Shown: positions 46,117 to 56,948, counted from the first letter of the stretch. The stretch is DNA of 64,000 bases from Kangiellaceae bacterium (GCA_019090895.1 JAHRVB010000042.1:45054-109053), one strand, 5' to 3'. Numbers and translations are program-made. The notes: a model not told the origin generated them from the letters alone.

Positions 46117-46911
46117 ATGACTGACATTTTTGATGCGCCGAGAGAGAAAAGCGGTGAAAAAGACCGCAAATTTATTGAGTCTTTAGCGCGTGGGCTTGAT
46201 GTATTGCGAGCTTTCAGTCGACAAGGTGGCGTTCTTGGAAATCAAGATTTAGCCAGAATTACTAACCTGCCAAAGCCTACTGTATCACGAATGACATATA
46301 CCCTGACCCAGTTAGGTTATTTAACTTATTCAACTCAACTTGAGAAGTACCAATTAGACGCCGGCGTATTGGCGTTGGGATACGCTTACACTTCTAACTT
46401 GCAAGTGCGCCGAGTTGCCAAGCCTATTATGGATAGCTTAGCTCAGAGAGTTGGTTTGTCCGTCGGTTTAACCATCCGTGAACGCTTGTCAATGTTATAC
46501 GTAGAAAACTGTCGAGGCGATGATTCCCAAGCATTAAGAATGGAAGTGGGTTCTAGCTTGCCGTTAGCAACTTCCGCCGCGGGTCGAGCTTATATGGTTG
46601 GGCTGCCTCAGCATGACCGAGAAATCGTTTTGTCTGAGATGAAGAAACGAGCGGGCGCTAAATGGCAAGAATTTGAAAAAGGTATAGACAATGCGATGGT
46701 TGAATACGACGATTTAGGATTTTGCACTTCGTTCGGAGAGTGGGATAAAGCGATTAATAGTGTTGGTGTTCCTCTAAAATTGCAGGATGGTAGAATAATG
46801 TCATTGAATATTGGCGGACCTAAACATCTCGTTTCTGAAGATGTGGCTATCGAATCGCTTGGTCCACAATTGGTCCATGTTGCAAGAGATATTATTGCGA
46901 CTGGTGTGTAA
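46117..46911 (+). CDS. IclR-family transcriptional regulator
   Basis: This 264-residue regulator has a winged helix-turn-helix at about residues 20-80 (SLARGLDVLRAF, NQDLARITNLPKPTVSRM, LGYLTYSTQLEKYQL) followed by the GAF-like effector domain (LSVGLTIRERLSMLYVENCRG, LPLATSAAGRAYM, SVGVPLKLQDGRIMSLNIGGP). It lies between the acyl-CoA dehydrogenase operon and the leftward ligase operon. The repeated 15-bp palindromes in front of every unit of this cluster make it the likely local regulator. The effector may be an acid or CoA thioester intermediate. Confidence 0.92.
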   Translation: MTDIFDAPREKSGEKDRKFIESLARGLDVLRAFSRQGGVLGNQDLARITNLPKPTVSRMTYTLTQLGYLTYSTQLEKYQLDAGVLALGYAYTSNLQVRRVAKPIMDSLAQRVGLSVGLTIRERLSMLYVENCRGDDSQALRMEVGSSLPLATSAAGRAYMVGLPQHDREIVLSEMKKRAGAKWQEFEKGIDNAMVEYDDLGFCTSFGEWDKAINSVGVPLKLQDGRIMSLNIGGPKHLVSEDVAIESLGPQLVHVARDIIATGV

Positions 46912-47389
46912 CTGACGAAGCATTACTTTCAACACCTTCTTTTTTATCTGAACCAGAGCGTAAACGGAAAGTACCGTCTGCAATGGCTAAAAGCTTCCCT
47001 TGTTCGTCAAAGACTTCTCCAGAGCTATTATAGATGCGTCTGCCTGATGCTCGCAGGTTACCGATAATTCGTATTTCACCGTGACTACACTGACCCGTAA
47101 ATGTTGTTGATAACGACAAAGTGATCGCTTTTCGTAATCTACCTTCATAGGGGCAGAAAGTACCGGCTTCTGCGCACGCTACATCGAGAAGCGCTGACAA
47201 AACACCTCCATGGATGACACCACCGAGGTTTAAATGATGCGGTTTAATTTTAAGTATAAGTTCCACTCTTTTTTCCTCCCAGCTAATGTGTCGAAAACCT
47301 AATATTTTATGATAACCAGTTGAGGTTAAAATGTTATCAGCATTCTTTATTATTTCTTCTGACGAATGAAGTTTAATCAAAGGATTCAT
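46892..47389 (-). CDS. PaaI-type hotdog-fold acyl-CoA thioesterase
   Basis: This 165-residue protein has the PaaI/YdiI-like core: HHLNLGGVIHGGVLSALLDVACAEAG, where HGG(V)LSALLD is the family's active-site helix, and a later ITLSLSTTFTGQCSHGEIR strand pair. It would release free CoA from stalled or end-product thioesters of the cluster. GAAAGAG precedes the ATG. It is the last gene of a leftward operon (ligase, aldehyde dehydrogenase, thioesterase), and its 3' end overlaps the end of the IclR gene by 20 bp in convergent orientation. Confidence 0.88.
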   Translation of the reverse strand: MNPLIKLHSSEEIIKNADNILTSTGYHKILGFRHISWEEKRVELILKIKPHHLNLGGVIHGGVLSALLDVACAEAGTFCPYEGRLRKAITLSLSTTFTGQCSHGEIRIIGNLRASGRRIYNSSGEVFDEQGKLLAIADGTFRLRSGSDKKEGVESNASSVTHQSQ

Positions 47390-47416
47390 TATTTTTAACT
47401 CTTTCGAAAATGCGGT

Positions 47417-48868
47417 TTATAAACAGTTAGCGTGCCAGCCCATAACTGACTTTATTTCTAAGAAATCTTCGAGTCCATGTCTGCCCCATTCACGACCATT
47501 CCCTGATTGTTTATAGCCTCCAAATGGGGCTGCTAAATCTGGTTTAGCACCGTTAATGTGCACCATACCCGTACGCATTTGAGTAGCGACTTGTTGTGCT
47601 CGTTCAAGGCTGCCAGAAGAGATGTAACCCGATAGCCCGAAAGGACTGTCATTAGCAATATTGACCGCATCTTGTTCATCTTTGTAGGGAATGATGCAAA
47701 GCACAGGACCAAAGATTTCCTCTTGCGCAATAACCATCCTATTATTGACGTGAGCAAAGATTGTTGGTTTAACAAAGAATCCAGTTTCCAGGCCGAGGGG
47801 ACGCCCTAAACCCCCGGATATTAACGTTGCACCTTCACTAATTCCGACTTCGATCATTTGTTGAATCTTGTTAAATTGCGCTTGATTCGCGACTGGACCT
47901 AAGACTGTCGTTGGCATAGCAGGATCACCAACACCTTCTAAGGATTTCTCTGCAGCAATTCTAGCGATAGTAATTGCCTCTTCCATTTTATCTGCGGGTA
48001 TTAACATTCGGGTTGGTGCAGTACATGTTTGACCGCAATTTCTCATACAATTAGTGACGCCGCTGCTAACTGCTTTCAAAAAATCAGCATCGTCCAAAAT
48101 AATATTCGCAGATTTACCTCCAAGCTCTAAGGAAACGCGCTTTATTGTTTCAGCGGCCTTTTTTGATACTGAAACCCCTGCTGGCGTAGAGCCGGTAAAA
48201 GAAATCATATCAACATTCGCATGGCCACATAAATAATCGCCAATCTGAGAACCTGAGCCATTAACCAAGTTAAATACCCCCGCTGGCACACCGGCTTCAT
48301 CCATCACTTTTGCTAAAATATAGGCGCTTAATGCAGAGTCTTGACTTGGTTTTAAAACAATGGTGCAACCTGCTGCTAGTGCGGGCGCCACTTTACAAAT
48401 CACTTGATTCATTGGCCAGTTCCAGGGCGTTATTAATCCCACCACACCAATAGGCTCTTTAATAATGCCTGTTGTATTTTCTATCGTTAGTCGATGTTGA
48501 AAGTCAAATTGCTGTAGTGCTTCTAGCGTCGCTGAAAAATGAGCTAAACCCATTGCCGCTTGGACTGTTTCACTGAGCTTTTGGGGGGCTCCCATTTCAG
48601 TTGTAATAGCCACGGTTATTTCGGCGTAGTATTTCTTGTAGGTTGCGATAATATTTTCTAATAAAGTGATTCGCTCTTCTTTTGTGCTAGACGACCAACG
48701 AGGAAAAGCACTCTTTGCAGCTGCGACAGCTCGGTCAATATCGCTATTGTTGCCCATCGCTAGATTACCACAGGCCTTTTCCGTCGCTGGATTGATGATG
48801 GCTCTTGATTCTTTACTGATTGGAGACTGCCATTGGCCATTAATATAGAACTGGTCGCAATTATTCAT
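47417..48868 (-). CDS. NAD(P)-dependent aldehyde dehydrogenase
   Basis: This 483-residue ALDH-superfamily enzyme has TPWNWPMNQV and the Lys in VLKPSQDSA (cofactor site), the general base Glu in LELGGKSANI, the nucleophile Cys in NCGQTCTAPTR, and the C-terminal EEIFGPVL and PFGGYKQSGNGREWG. It lies 47 bp after the CoA ligase and 27 bp before the thioesterase. It could oxidise an aldehyde made by the alcohol dehydrogenase (or a vanillin-type aldehyde) to the acid. A role as alpha-ketoglutarate semialdehyde dehydrogenase for the arabinose pathway is possible but not favoured by its operon. Confidence 0.9.
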   Translation of the reverse strand: MNNCDQFYINGQWQSPISKESRAIINPATEKACGNLAMGNNSDIDRAVAAAKSAFPRWSSSTKEERITLLENIIATYKKYYAEITVAITTEMGAPQKLSETVQAAMGLAHFSATLEALQQFDFQHRLTIENTTGIIKEPIGVVGLITPWNWPMNQVICKVAPALAAGCTIVLKPSQDSALSAYILAKVMDEAGVPAGVFNLVNGSGSQIGDYLCGHANVDMISFTGSTPAGVSVSKKAAETIKRVSLELGGKSANIILDDADFLKAVSSGVTNCMRNCGQTCTAPTRMLIPADKMEEAITIARIAAEKSLEGVGDPAMPTTVLGPVANQAQFNKIQQMIEVGISEGATLISGGLGRPLGLETGFFVKPTIFAHVNNRMVIAQEEIFGPVLCIIPYKDEQDAVNIANDSPFGLSGYISSGSLERAQQVATQMRTGMVHINGAKPDLAAPFGGYKQSGNGREWGRHGLEDFLEIKSVMGWHANCL

Positions 48869-48915
48869 TGTTAATTCTCTTGGATTAAAAAAAGGGGCTT
48901 TTAAGTTGCCGGACC

Positions 48916-50775
48916 TTATAGGGCAATGACTATTACCTGCGGGTCTATTTTGTCGGCATATAAGCGTTCAACAAGGCATGATCTATTTTCTAAAACGGCC
49001 CGTTGGTTGATACTTCGTTTGTCCGATACTTCTCCATCATCAAATGAAGGCGGTGTCGACATATTTAGCACCTTTGAAATACGCAGAGTCGAACTTTTGT
49101 TTTTTAAATTGTATTGCTTAAATCTATTTTGTAACTGTTGCTTGAACTCATCACTAAAAATCAATTTTTCATACGGCGTTTGAGTGTCGTTATGGTTCTT
49201 CCTTAACGCCGCCTCATTAATCCAAAGCAACAAACAAATATAAGATTTGTCTTGTCCTGTTATTACAAGGTCGTCGATTAAAGGAGATAACGACGAGAGT
49301 ACATTTGTGCGAATTGCTCCGGTGTGAACCCAGCTTCCGTTTAACAATTTAAAATCTTCACAAACTCGGCCCGCAAAGAGCATGCCTTGTCTAAAATAGT
49401 TTTTGTCTTTCCATCTAACAGCGTCACCTGTTTTGAAGAATCCTTCCTCATCGAAAGATTGCTCATTTTGGGTCTCATTTCTAAAATAGCCTGGGGTAAT
49501 TTGAGGGCCTTTAACGCGCATTTCGTATTTGTCATCAATCGGGCAGAGTTTTATTGTTGTTGCGGGAATTGGTAATCCTATATTGCCCATTTGTTCATTA
49601 GGCCAATGTAATGTTGTTATTAGTGCACTACTTTCTGTCGAGCCGAAGCCTGTAATAATCGAAATTCTTTGGCCTGTTTCTGCAATGGCTAATTTCTGGA
49701 TTTCATCAAATGTGGATTGAGGCATATCTGCTCCGCCGTAACTTAACCACATCAAATGCTTGAAGAAATTCTTTCTCAGCGCTTGGTTGGTCTTCATAAT
49801 ATTAATCAGCAGGGCATATACAGCAGGCACCGTGGTATAAACACTAATAGGAACATCGCAAAGATTTTGTACGGTTTTTTCAAATAAATGAGGCAGTGGT
49901 TTTCCCTCATCCAGATACATCGTTCCACCATAGTACATAACTCGGTTAAAATTCTGATTGCCTGCATAGGTATGATGCCATGGCATCCAGTCGAGCATTA
50001 TTGGTGGATTACTAACGGGGTCGATTCGAACGATGGAACCTAGTGCCGAAAGAGTAGAAACTAGATTCTTGTGGCTATTAACCACTCCTTTGGGTTCACC
50101 TGTCGAGCCGGAAGTGAAGAGGATTTTGGCGACATCTTCTGGCTGGATTGCGTTGATTGAATGGCGAACATCAACCGTTTGAGAAGTCTCTATGATTTGT
50201 TGATAGCGAGTGCTCAATCGTGAGGCTGGGTCACTTTCTACATATACAACGTTGACTTGAGAGCTATCAAACGACGCGATCGCTTTTTCATAGAGAGATG
50301 ATTCTTGAGCGAATATTACTGAAGGTTCGAGTAAAGTGTATATCTTTTTAATTTTATTGTAGTCATCGCTTAACAAACAATAATTGGGAGAGGTCGGTGC
50401 CACTGGGAAACCTGCTTTTAATGCACCTAGCATAAATGCCGCATGCTCGAAGCTGTTCTCCGACAAAATCATGACTGGTCTTTTATCGACTAAATTAAGG
50501 TTTAGTAACCACTGTGCGATTGAAGAGGATTGCTGGTCAATTTGTTGATAGGTTATAAAATTCCATTCGTTATTTTCCTTATTACGCCGAGCGAGGAAAT
50601 TTCTATTAGGAAATGCAGCGGCGGTTTCTTCTAACACAGTAATAAGATTGTTCTTAGTTACCAACGGTGGATAGGGGGAGCTAACATAAAGCGTGTCATC
50701 TTCGCCTTCCAAAACGATGACATTGGGTAATGACCAATCATTTTCTCGAAATGGTGGAAGTTCACTGCAAGTCAT
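48916..50775 (-). CDS. Feruloyl-CoA-synthetase-like acyl-CoA ligase
   Basis: This ANL-superfamily adenylating enzyme of 619 residues activates a carboxylic acid with ATP and CoA. Motifs are LFTSGSTGEPKGVVNSHKN (P-loop), DWMPWHHTYAGN, TGFGSTESSAL, the TGDAV Asp and the C-terminal GEVSDKRSINQRAVLENR typical of the long feruloyl-CoA synthetase group. The longer frame starts at 50805, but AGAAGGA lies just before tandem ATGs at 50778 and 50775; I prefer the latter. It heads the leftward operon with ALDH and thioesterase. No crotonase-type feruloyl-CoA hydratase/lyase specific to vanillin formation is beside it, so ferulate is only one candidate. Confidence 0.85.
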   Translation of the reverse strand: MTCSELPPFRENDWSLPNVIVLEGEDDTLYVSSPYPPLVTKNNLITVLEETAAAFPNRNFLARRNKENNEWNFITYQQIDQQSSSIAQWLLNLNLVDKRPVMILSENSFEHAAFMLGALKAGFPVAPTSPNYCLLSDDYNKIKKIYTLLEPSVIFAQESSLYEKAIASFDSSQVNVVYVESDPASRLSTRYQQIIETSQTVDVRHSINAIQPEDVAKILFTSGSTGEPKGVVNSHKNLVSTLSALGSIVRIDPVSNPPIMLDWMPWHHTYAGNQNFNRVMYYGGTMYLDEGKPLPHLFEKTVQNLCDVPISVYTTVPAVYALLINIMKTNQALRKNFFKHLMWLSYGGADMPQSTFDEIQKLAIAETGQRISIITGFGSTESSALITTLHWPNEQMGNIGLPIPATTIKLCPIDDKYEMRVKGPQITPGYFRNETQNEQSFDEEGFFKTGDAVRWKDKNYFRQGMLFAGRVCEDFKLLNGSWVHTGAIRTNVLSSLSPLIDDLVITGQDKSYICLLLWINEAALRKNHNDTQTPYEKLIFSDEFKQQLQNRFKQYNLKNKSSTLRISKVLNMSTPPSFDDGEVSDKRSINQRAVLENRSCLVERLYADKIDPQVIVIAL

Positions 50776-51260
50776 CATTTCCTTCTTTCCTAATGTTGAG
50801 CACATGTGCCAAACGTTAAAGTATCTGTGACTTTTCGTTTTTTACCATTCGAGTCGATATATTGACATACTTAAGGTTATTATTCAAAACCTTATTTCGC
50901 TGTGCAGTATTGCGAGTGGTGTTCTTAATTCGCTAGTAAGACTGGTTATTTTATATTAGCAGTCCCACTGGTAGGTCAATGGTTCATTAGTTTGAGCTGC
51001 GAGACGTGGCTGGGCAATTAAGCGTTTTTATACTTCTCGCTTAAACTAAACTTCGCCTTTTATTTCACCGATTTTTTTATACTTTATTCTTCTACAGTAA
51101 TAGACAAAAATATCAAAAATCGCGTAAAATACATCAGTTTTGCCGTATGGGCACCAAAATTTATAGAATGACTAGTAAGCGGGAGCGGTTTTTAAGCCAT
51201 TTCCGCTTTTTATTAGAAACAATACCTTATATTAGTAGCAATTTTTTGTCGGAGGCCGTC
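50776..51260. other. Divergent promoter region of the ligase operon and carA (485 bp)
   Basis: It holds candidate IclR operator E near 50895, an inverted repeat TTAAGCG...CGCTTAA (51018-51044, 13-nt spacer) on the carA side, and an in-frame upstream extension of carA (51147-51260) that I judge untranslated. No independent gene is seen. Confidence 0.6.
50895..50909. promoter_or_regulatory. Candidate IclR operator E (CoA-ligase operon promoter)
   Basis: TTTCGC-TGT-GCAGTA lies 120 bp before the ligase start. It differs from site C at only two bases (TAT/TGT and GCG/GCA). Confidence 0.5.
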
Positions 51261-52463
51261 TTGTCTTTACCCGAAAACTCCCAGCTTGTTGAGCGCTCCT
51301 TTTCGAGTCTAACATCAACAAATTTTAAATCAGCAATTCTAGTTTTGGAAGATGGAAGTGTCTTTAGAGGTAAATCAATTGGTGCAGCCGGAACTTCTGT
51401 TGCGGAAGTCGTATTTAATACCGCAATGACAGGCTATCAGGAAATACTGACAGACCCATCTTATGCCAAGCAAATGGTTACCCTAACTTATCCCCATATT
51501 GGAAATACAGGCATTAACGAAGAGGATATTGAGTCAGAGAATATATGGGCCGCAGGACTTATTATCAGAGATTTGCCTTTGATTGCAAGTAATTGGCGCG
51601 TGAAAGAATCATTACAAGCCTATTTAGAGAGAAATAATGTTCAGTCGATATCCGGTATTGATACACGCCGTTTAACTCGAATACTAAGAACCAAAGGAGC
51701 ACTTGCTGGTTGCATCATTGCGGGTGATCAAGCCGATGAAGATGACGCAGAAGAAACAGCACTGCAAGCGGCTAAAGGTTTTGCTGGTTTAAAGGGGATG
51801 GATTTGGCTAAAGAAGTTTCCGTCAAAGAATCTTATAGTTGGAAGCAAAAAAGCTGGGATTTGGAAGATGGATATCCAGCTCAGCAGGCCGATGAACAAC
51901 GGTTTAAAGTTATCGCCTTTGATTTTGGAGTTAAGAAAAATATTTTAAGAATGTTGGCAGACAGAGGCTGTGATGTGACAGTGGTTCCTGCACAAACAAA
52001 AGCTGCCGAAGTATTAGCATTAAAACCAGACGGTATTTTTCTATCAAATGGTCCAGGTGACCCAGAGCCTTGCGATTATGCGATTTTAGCGATAAAAGAG
52101 TTTTTGAACACCGATATCCCAATTTTTGGAATTTGCCTTGGTCATCAATTACTAGCTATCGCCAGTGGTGCGCGAACCACCAAAATGAAGTTTGGTCATC
52201 ACGGCGCAAATCATCCTGTAGAGAATTTGAAGGACAAGACGGTTCTAATTACCAGCCAAAATCACGGTTTTGCGGTAGATGAGCCATCATTACCCGCGAA
52301 TATCAAAGTGACTCACAAGTCTCTATTTGATGGAAGCTTGCAAGGTCTAGAGCACACAGAAAAGGCAGCGTTTGGGTTTCAAGGTCACCCAGAAGCCAGT
52401 CCAGGTCCGCATGATGCTGCACCATTATTCGATCACTTTATCGAGTTGATGGGCAAAGCATAA
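51261..52463 (+). CDS. carA: Carbamoyl-phosphate synthase small subunit (glutaminase)
   Basis: CarA supplies ammonia from glutamine for carbamoyl phosphate, used in arginine and pyrimidine synthesis. The N-terminal domain ([27 protein letters not shown]) is followed by a class I amidotransferase domain with SNGPGDP, nucleophile Cys in [10 protein letters not shown] and the His-Glu pair in [11 protein letters not shown]. The open frame runs 38 codons further upstream to 51147, which is not like the family. GGAGG at 51251 lies 5 nt before an in-frame TTG at 51261, giving 400 residues; most CarA proteins are about 375-385. carB follows after 129 bp. Confidence 0.93.
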   Translation: MSLPENSQLVERSFSSLTSTNFKSAILVLEDGSVFRGKSIGAAGTSVAEVVFNTAMTGYQEILTDPSYAKQMVTLTYPHIGNTGINEEDIESENIWAAGLIIRDLPLIASNWRVKESLQAYLERNNVQSISGIDTRRLTRILRTKGALAGCIIAGDQADEDDAEETALQAAKGFAGLKGMDLAKEVSVKESYSWKQKSWDLEDGYPAQQADEQRFKVIAFDFGVKKNILRMLADRGCDVTVVPAQTKAAEVLALKPDGIFLSNGPGDPEPCDYAILAIKEFLNTDIPIFGICLGHQLLAIASGARTTKMKFGHHGANHPVENLKDKTVLITSQNHGFAVDEPSLPANIKVTHKSLFDGSLQGLEHTEKAAFGFQGHPEASPGPHDAAPLFDHFIELMGKA

Positions 52464-52592
52464 ATTTAACAGCGAATGTATGCGAGCTATATTGTTCAAG
52501 CGATTTTGTTTAGATGAAAACAATATGCACATTAGGTCGTATTAGATATTTCATTAGATTGATTTAAAGTTAACAAAAAGTGGTAAACGTAA

Positions 52593-55500
52593 ATGCCAAA
52601 ACGTAGTGACATAAAAAGTATTCTCATCCTAGGCGCTGGTCCGATAATCATCGGCCAAGCGTGTGAGTTTGATTATTCGGGTGCACAAGCTTGTAAAGCG
52701 CTGCGCGAAGAAGGTTATCGGGTGATTTTAGTTAATTCTAATCCTGCCACCATTATGACCGATCCGGAAATGGCTGATGCGACCTATATTGAACCTATTC
52801 ATTGGGAAGTGGTTGCTAAAATAATTGAGAGAGAAAAGCCGGATGCAATTCTACCGACTATGGGCGGGCAAACGGCGCTTAATTGTGCCCTTGATTTGGC
52901 GTCTCGAGGTGTTCTAGAGATTCACAATGTAGAAATGATTGGTGCAAATCGAGAAGCGATTGATAAAGCGGAAGATCGTGAAAAGTTTGCTAATGCGATG
53001 CGAAAAATCGGATTGGACATGCCGCGTGCGGGAATCGCACACTCGATGGAAGATGCACATAAGGTTCAGCGAGAAGTCGGGTTTCCATGTATTATTAGGC
53101 CTTCATTTACCATGGGCGGAACCGGTGGTGGTATCGCGTATAATCGCGAAGAGTTTGAAGAAATTTGTAGTCGCGGATTAGACTTGTCACCGACAACCGA
53201 ACTCTTAATCGATGAATCGCTCATTGGTTGGAAAGAATATGAAATGGAAGTGGTTAGAGACAAGAATGATAACTGTATCATTATTTGTTCCATTGAGAAC
53301 TTTGATCCGATGGGTGTACACACAGGAGATTCCATTACTGTAGCACCCGCTCAAACACTCACAGATAAAGAATACCAAATCATGCGGAATGCATCTTTGG
53401 CCGTACTACGAGAAGTTGGTGTCGAAACAGGTGGTTCAAATGTTCAATTTTCGATAAATCCTGAAAACGGTCGAATGATCGTTATAGAAATGAATCCTCG
53501 TGTTTCTCGTTCGTCGGCATTAGCATCTAAAGCAACTGGATTCCCAATTGCGAAAATAGCCGCTAAATTAGCGGTCGGTTATACCTTAGACGAACTACAA
53601 AACGATATTACTGGTGGGCGTACTCCTGCCTCATTTGAGCCAAGTATCGACTACGTAGTGACTAAAATCCCACGTTTTAATTTCGAAAAGTTTCCAAATT
53701 GCGATGCAGTCTTAACCACTCAGATGAAATCGGTGGGTGAAGTGATGGCTATCGGCCGGACTTTCCAAGAATCCATGCAAAAAGCGCTTCGAGGATTAGA
53801 AACCGGAGTCGATGGTTTTGACCCAATGCTTAATACTGATAGTGACCACTGGAAAGAAAAGTTGAGACATAATTTGCAGGTCCCCGGAGCGGATAGGATC
53901 TATTTTATTGCAGACGCATTCAGACAACAATATTCAGTTGATGAAGTGTTTGAAATTACCAATATAGATCCGTGGTTTTTGGTCCAGATAGAAGAACTTG
54001 TTCATCTGGAGAATCAATTTGCTACCTTGAGTTTAGGGGATGTTAATCAAAACGTTTTACGTCAAATGAAACGCAAAGGCTTTTCAGACAGACGGCTTTC
54101 AACGTTGATGCATGTGAGTGAAAAAGAAATTCGAAAACTGCGTCATAGTCTCGATATTCATCCGGTTTATAAACGAGTAGATACTTGTGCCGCAGAATTT
54201 GCTACAGACACAGCCTATCTATACTCAACTTATGAAGAAGAGTGTGAAGCTGCTCCTTCTGACAAAGACAAAATCATGATTATCGGTGGCGGTCCCAACC
54301 GAATAGGTCAAGGGATTGAGTTTGATTATTGCTGTGTACACGCTGCATTTGCCATGCGAGATGATGGTTATGAAACCATTATGGTTAACTGTAATCCAGA
54401 GACCGTTTCAACGGATTATGATACTTCTGACCGACTCTATTTTGAGCCTGTCACTCTTGAAGATGTTTTAGAAATTGTTGCTAAAGAAAAGCCAAAAGGC
54501 GTCATCGTCCAATACGGTGGTCAAACACCACTTAAATTAGCTAGAGATTTAGAAGCCGCCGGCGTTCCTATTATTGGTACATCACCCGATGCGATAGATC
54601 GTTCAGAAGATAGAGAGAGATTCCAGCGATCGATTGAACGGTTAGGTTTAAAGCAGCCACCTAATAGAACCGCCCGCAACATTGAAGACGGTGTTCGTCT
54701 AGCCGATGAAATAGGTTATCCATTAGTGGTACGTCCTTCTTATGTTTTGGGTGGCCGTGCGATGGAAATAGTTTTCAATGCAGATGAGCTGCGGCGGTAT
54801 ATGACGGAAGCTGTATCGGTGTCTAATGAATCGCCAGTATTGCTCGACCGTTTCTTAAATGACGCAATAGAAGTTGATATTGATGCTATCTATGATGGTG
54901 AAACAATCCTCATGGGTGGCATTATGGAGCATATAGAACAAGCGGGAGTTCATTCAGGTGACTCTGCCTGTTGTATTCCCCCGCATAGCTTGAGTGAAGA
55001 GGTTCAACAACGGTTAAGCGATCAAATTGAGATGATGGCTAAAGAGTTGCAAGTTCGTGGTTTAATGAATACCCAATTTGCTATCCAAGGTGATGATATA
55101 TATGTACTTGAGGTGAATCCAAGGGCATCCAGAACAGTCCCTTTTGTTTCCAAAGCAACGAGTAGACCGTTAGCTAAAATTGCAGCTAGTGTAATGGCAG
55201 GGAAATCGCTGATTGAACAAGGCTATACTCGGCCAATTAAGGCGGACTTTTTTACCGTTAAAGAGCCTGTTTTTCCTTTTAACAAGTTCCCTGGTGCAGA
55301 CCCCATTTTAGGTCCTGAAATGAAATCTACAGGCGAAGCGATGGGAGTTGGTGATACTTTTGGAGAGGCCTATTATAAAGCGCAATTGGGTGGCGGCTCT
55401 CAAGCGCCTCGAGGTGGTAAGGCGATACTCAGTGTAAAAGACAGTGATAAGGCTAAATTAGCAGAAACCGCAAGAGCCCTCATTGAAGTTGGATACGAAA

Positions 55501-55820
55501 TATATGCGACAGGCGGAACTGCAAAGACATTGATTAAAGAAGGTGTTTTTTGCCAACGGGTGAATAAAGTTTACGAGGGTAGACCTCATTTAGTGGATAT
55601 GATTAAGAACGATGAAATAGACTATATTGTTAATACTACTGAAGGTAAACAAGCGGTCGCTGACTCGTACATGATTAGGCGTTCTGCGCTACAGCATAAA
55701 GTCGCTTACACCACGACATTAGCGGCAGGGTTTGCGACAGCAAAAGCGGTACGACAACAAACAAGACAGAAAGTCGTTACCGTACAAGAGTTGCACCAAA
55801 GAATTAAAGTAGAGTCTTAG
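52593..55820 (+). CDS. carB: Carbamoyl-phosphate synthase large subunit
   Basis: This 1075-residue synthetase has two homologous ATP-grasp halves. The first begins [21 protein letters not shown], has [10 protein letters not shown] and [14 protein letters not shown], and makes carboxyphosphate and carbamate. The second begins [20 protein letters not shown], has [12 protein letters not shown] and [14 protein letters not shown], and phosphorylates carbamate. The C-terminal MGS-like allosteric domain (about residue 935 on) includes [13 protein letters not shown]. Length and order are standard. It forms the operon partner of carA. Confidence 0.98.
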   Translation: MPKRSDIKSILILGAGPIIIGQACEFDYSGAQACKALREEGYRVILVNSNPATIMTDPEMADATYIEPIHWEVVAKIIEREKPDAILPTMGGQTALNCALDLASRGVLEIHNVEMIGANREAIDKAEDREKFANAMRKIGLDMPRAGIAHSMEDAHKVQREVGFPCIIRPSFTMGGTGGGIAYNREEFEEICSRGLDLSPTTELLIDESLIGWKEYEMEVVRDKNDNCIIICSIENFDPMGVHTGDSITVAPAQTLTDKEYQIMRNASLAVLREVGVETGGSNVQFSINPENGRMIVIEMNPRVSRSSALASKATGFPIAKIAAKLAVGYTLDELQNDITGGRTPASFEPSIDYVVTKIPRFNFEKFPNCDAVLTTQMKSVGEVMAIGRTFQESMQKALRGLETGVDGFDPMLNTDSDHWKEKLRHNLQVPGADRIYFIADAFRQQYSVDEVFEITNIDPWFLVQIEELVHLENQFATLSLGDVNQNVLRQMKRKGFSDRRLSTLMHVSEKEIRKLRHSLDIHPVYKRVDTCAAEFATDTAYLYSTYEEECEAAPSDKDKIMIIGGGPNRIGQGIEFDYCCVHAAFAMRDDGYETIMVNCNPETVSTDYDTSDRLYFEPVTLEDVLEIVAKEKPKGVIVQYGGQTPLKLARDLEAAGVPIIGTSPDAIDRSEDRERFQRSIERLGLKQPPNRTARNIEDGVRLADEIGYPLVVRPSYVLGGRAMEIVFNADELRRYMTEAVSVSNESPVLLDRFLNDAIEVDIDAIYDGETILMGGIMEHIEQAGVHSGDSACCIPPHSLSEEVQQRLSDQIEMMAKELQVRGLMNTQFAIQGDDIYVLEVNPRASRTVPFVSKATSRPLAKIAASVMAGKSLIEQGYTRPIKADFFTVKEPVFPFNKFPGADPILGPEMKSTGEAMGVGDTFGEAYYKAQLGGGSQAPRGGKAILSVKDSDKAKLAETARALIEVGYEIYATGGTAKTLIKEGVFCQRVNKVYEGRPHLVDMIKNDEIDYIVNTTEGKQAVADSYMIRRSALQHKVAYTTTLAAGFATAKAVRQQTRQKVVTVQELHQRIKVES

Positions 55821-55913
55821 ATTCTATTCTAAACGTGTGCAATGAAAAACAATATTTAACAATGAACAAGCGTGTTTTTTAACGCGCAAAGCTTCTTAAA
55901 GGGTTTATCGATA

Positions 55914-56390
55914 ATGAACACTACTCCAATGACCAAACAAGGCGCAGATGCGCTACTGGAAGAGTTAAAAGACTTAAAACAAGTTCAACGACCAAGAGTG
56001 GTTGCAGCAATTGCTGAAGCTCGCGAGCATGGCGATCTCAAAGAAAACGCCGAATATCATGCGGCGAGGGAGCAACAAGGATTTATCGAAGGCCGACTTC
56101 AGGATATCGAAGGCAAGCTAGGCAATGCACAAATTATTGATATTTCTAAAATACCCAATAATGGAAAAGTTATTTTTGGAACGACGGTCACGATTATCAA
56201 CATGGACACAGAGCTTGAGGTTCGCTATCAAATCGTGGGTGACGATGAAGCCGATGTAAAGAAAAACAAAATTTCGGTGAATTCTCCCATTGCTAGAGCT
56301 TTGATCGGGAAAAGCGAGGGCGATGATGTTGTTGTTAAAGCGCCTAGTGGTGATATCGATTATGAAATAGGTTCAGTTGAGTATCTATAG
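55914..56390 (+). CDS. greA: Transcription elongation factor GreA
   Basis: This 158-residue factor stimulates transcript cleavage by backtracked RNA polymerase. The N-terminal coiled coil ([40 protein letters not shown]) carries the acidic tip residues Asp and Glu in GDLKENAEY. The C-terminal domain ([28 protein letters not shown]) is typical. The longer frame starts at a GTG (55872), but the ATG at 55914 gives the family N terminus and length. It follows carB, as in many gammaproteobacteria. Confidence 0.97.
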   Translation: MNTTPMTKQGADALLEELKDLKQVQRPRVVAAIAEAREHGDLKENAEYHAAREQQGFIEGRLQDIEGKLGNAQIIDISKIPNNGKVIFGTTVTIINMDTELEVRYQIVGDDEADVKKNKISVNSPIARALIGKSEGDDVVVKAPSGDIDYEIGSVEYL

Positions 56391-56948
56391 TCTTAAGTCG
56401 AATTTATTTCCTTGTCAATACTAGTATCACTTTTAAACTCGAATAATCCAAACTGCATCACACTTTTAGAATATTTGAAGTTTGATGCAGAAATTCGCAA
56501 CTAAACTAAGATAAATCAATAAAATCTCGATTTGAGCTATGAATTGAAGCGTTTGGGTGCGAATATGTTTAAAAACTAACCACCAATAGCCTTTATATTG
56601 ATTTATTTCTACAGACTAGAATATTTTTCCAGTTAGAATTAACCATCAATCAGTGAGTTGTTTCTAATACAAATTGGCTAATATTGGTCTAAATAGTAGA
56701 AATTTATAGAGGGTTGAAATGAATAATTGCAGTTTTCTTGTGGTGCGAGTAGTTTAAGGGGTTAGGGTACGCGAAGGGAAAAGCCAAAAATAATCTATAT
56801 CTATTTGTTTTTACTTCCCAATTTTAATACCGAATATCCATGTTGATATGTGAGCAGAAGTATTGCCACAATTTAGTTAAGTACTTTGGGCTAGAACCAA
56901 AAAATATCAAAAGACATTGAAAATGAAGGAAATAGAACAAAAAAGTTT
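56391..56948. other. Intergenic region after greA (558 bp)
   Basis: No gene, hairpin terminator or strong repeat is evident. The only coding hint is a 12-residue frame (56719-56757) with GAGGG upstream, too short to call. The base composition is AT-rich like neighbouring promoters. A small RNA cannot be excluded. Confidence 0.5.

Noticed and set aside
47417..48868. Aldehyde dehydrogenase as the alpha-ketoglutarate semialdehyde dehydrogenase missing from the arabinose pathway
   Set aside because: It lies in an operon with the CoA ligase and thioesterase behind the IclR-type palindrome, more than 10 kb from the arabinose genes, without the GntR-type element. It is possible but not supported.
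51018..51044. Arginine or pyrimidine regulatory box upstream of carA
   Set aside because: The inverted repeat TTAAGCG/CGCTTAA does not look like the ARG box as I know it, and I see no attenuator with a T tract. It is left unassigned.
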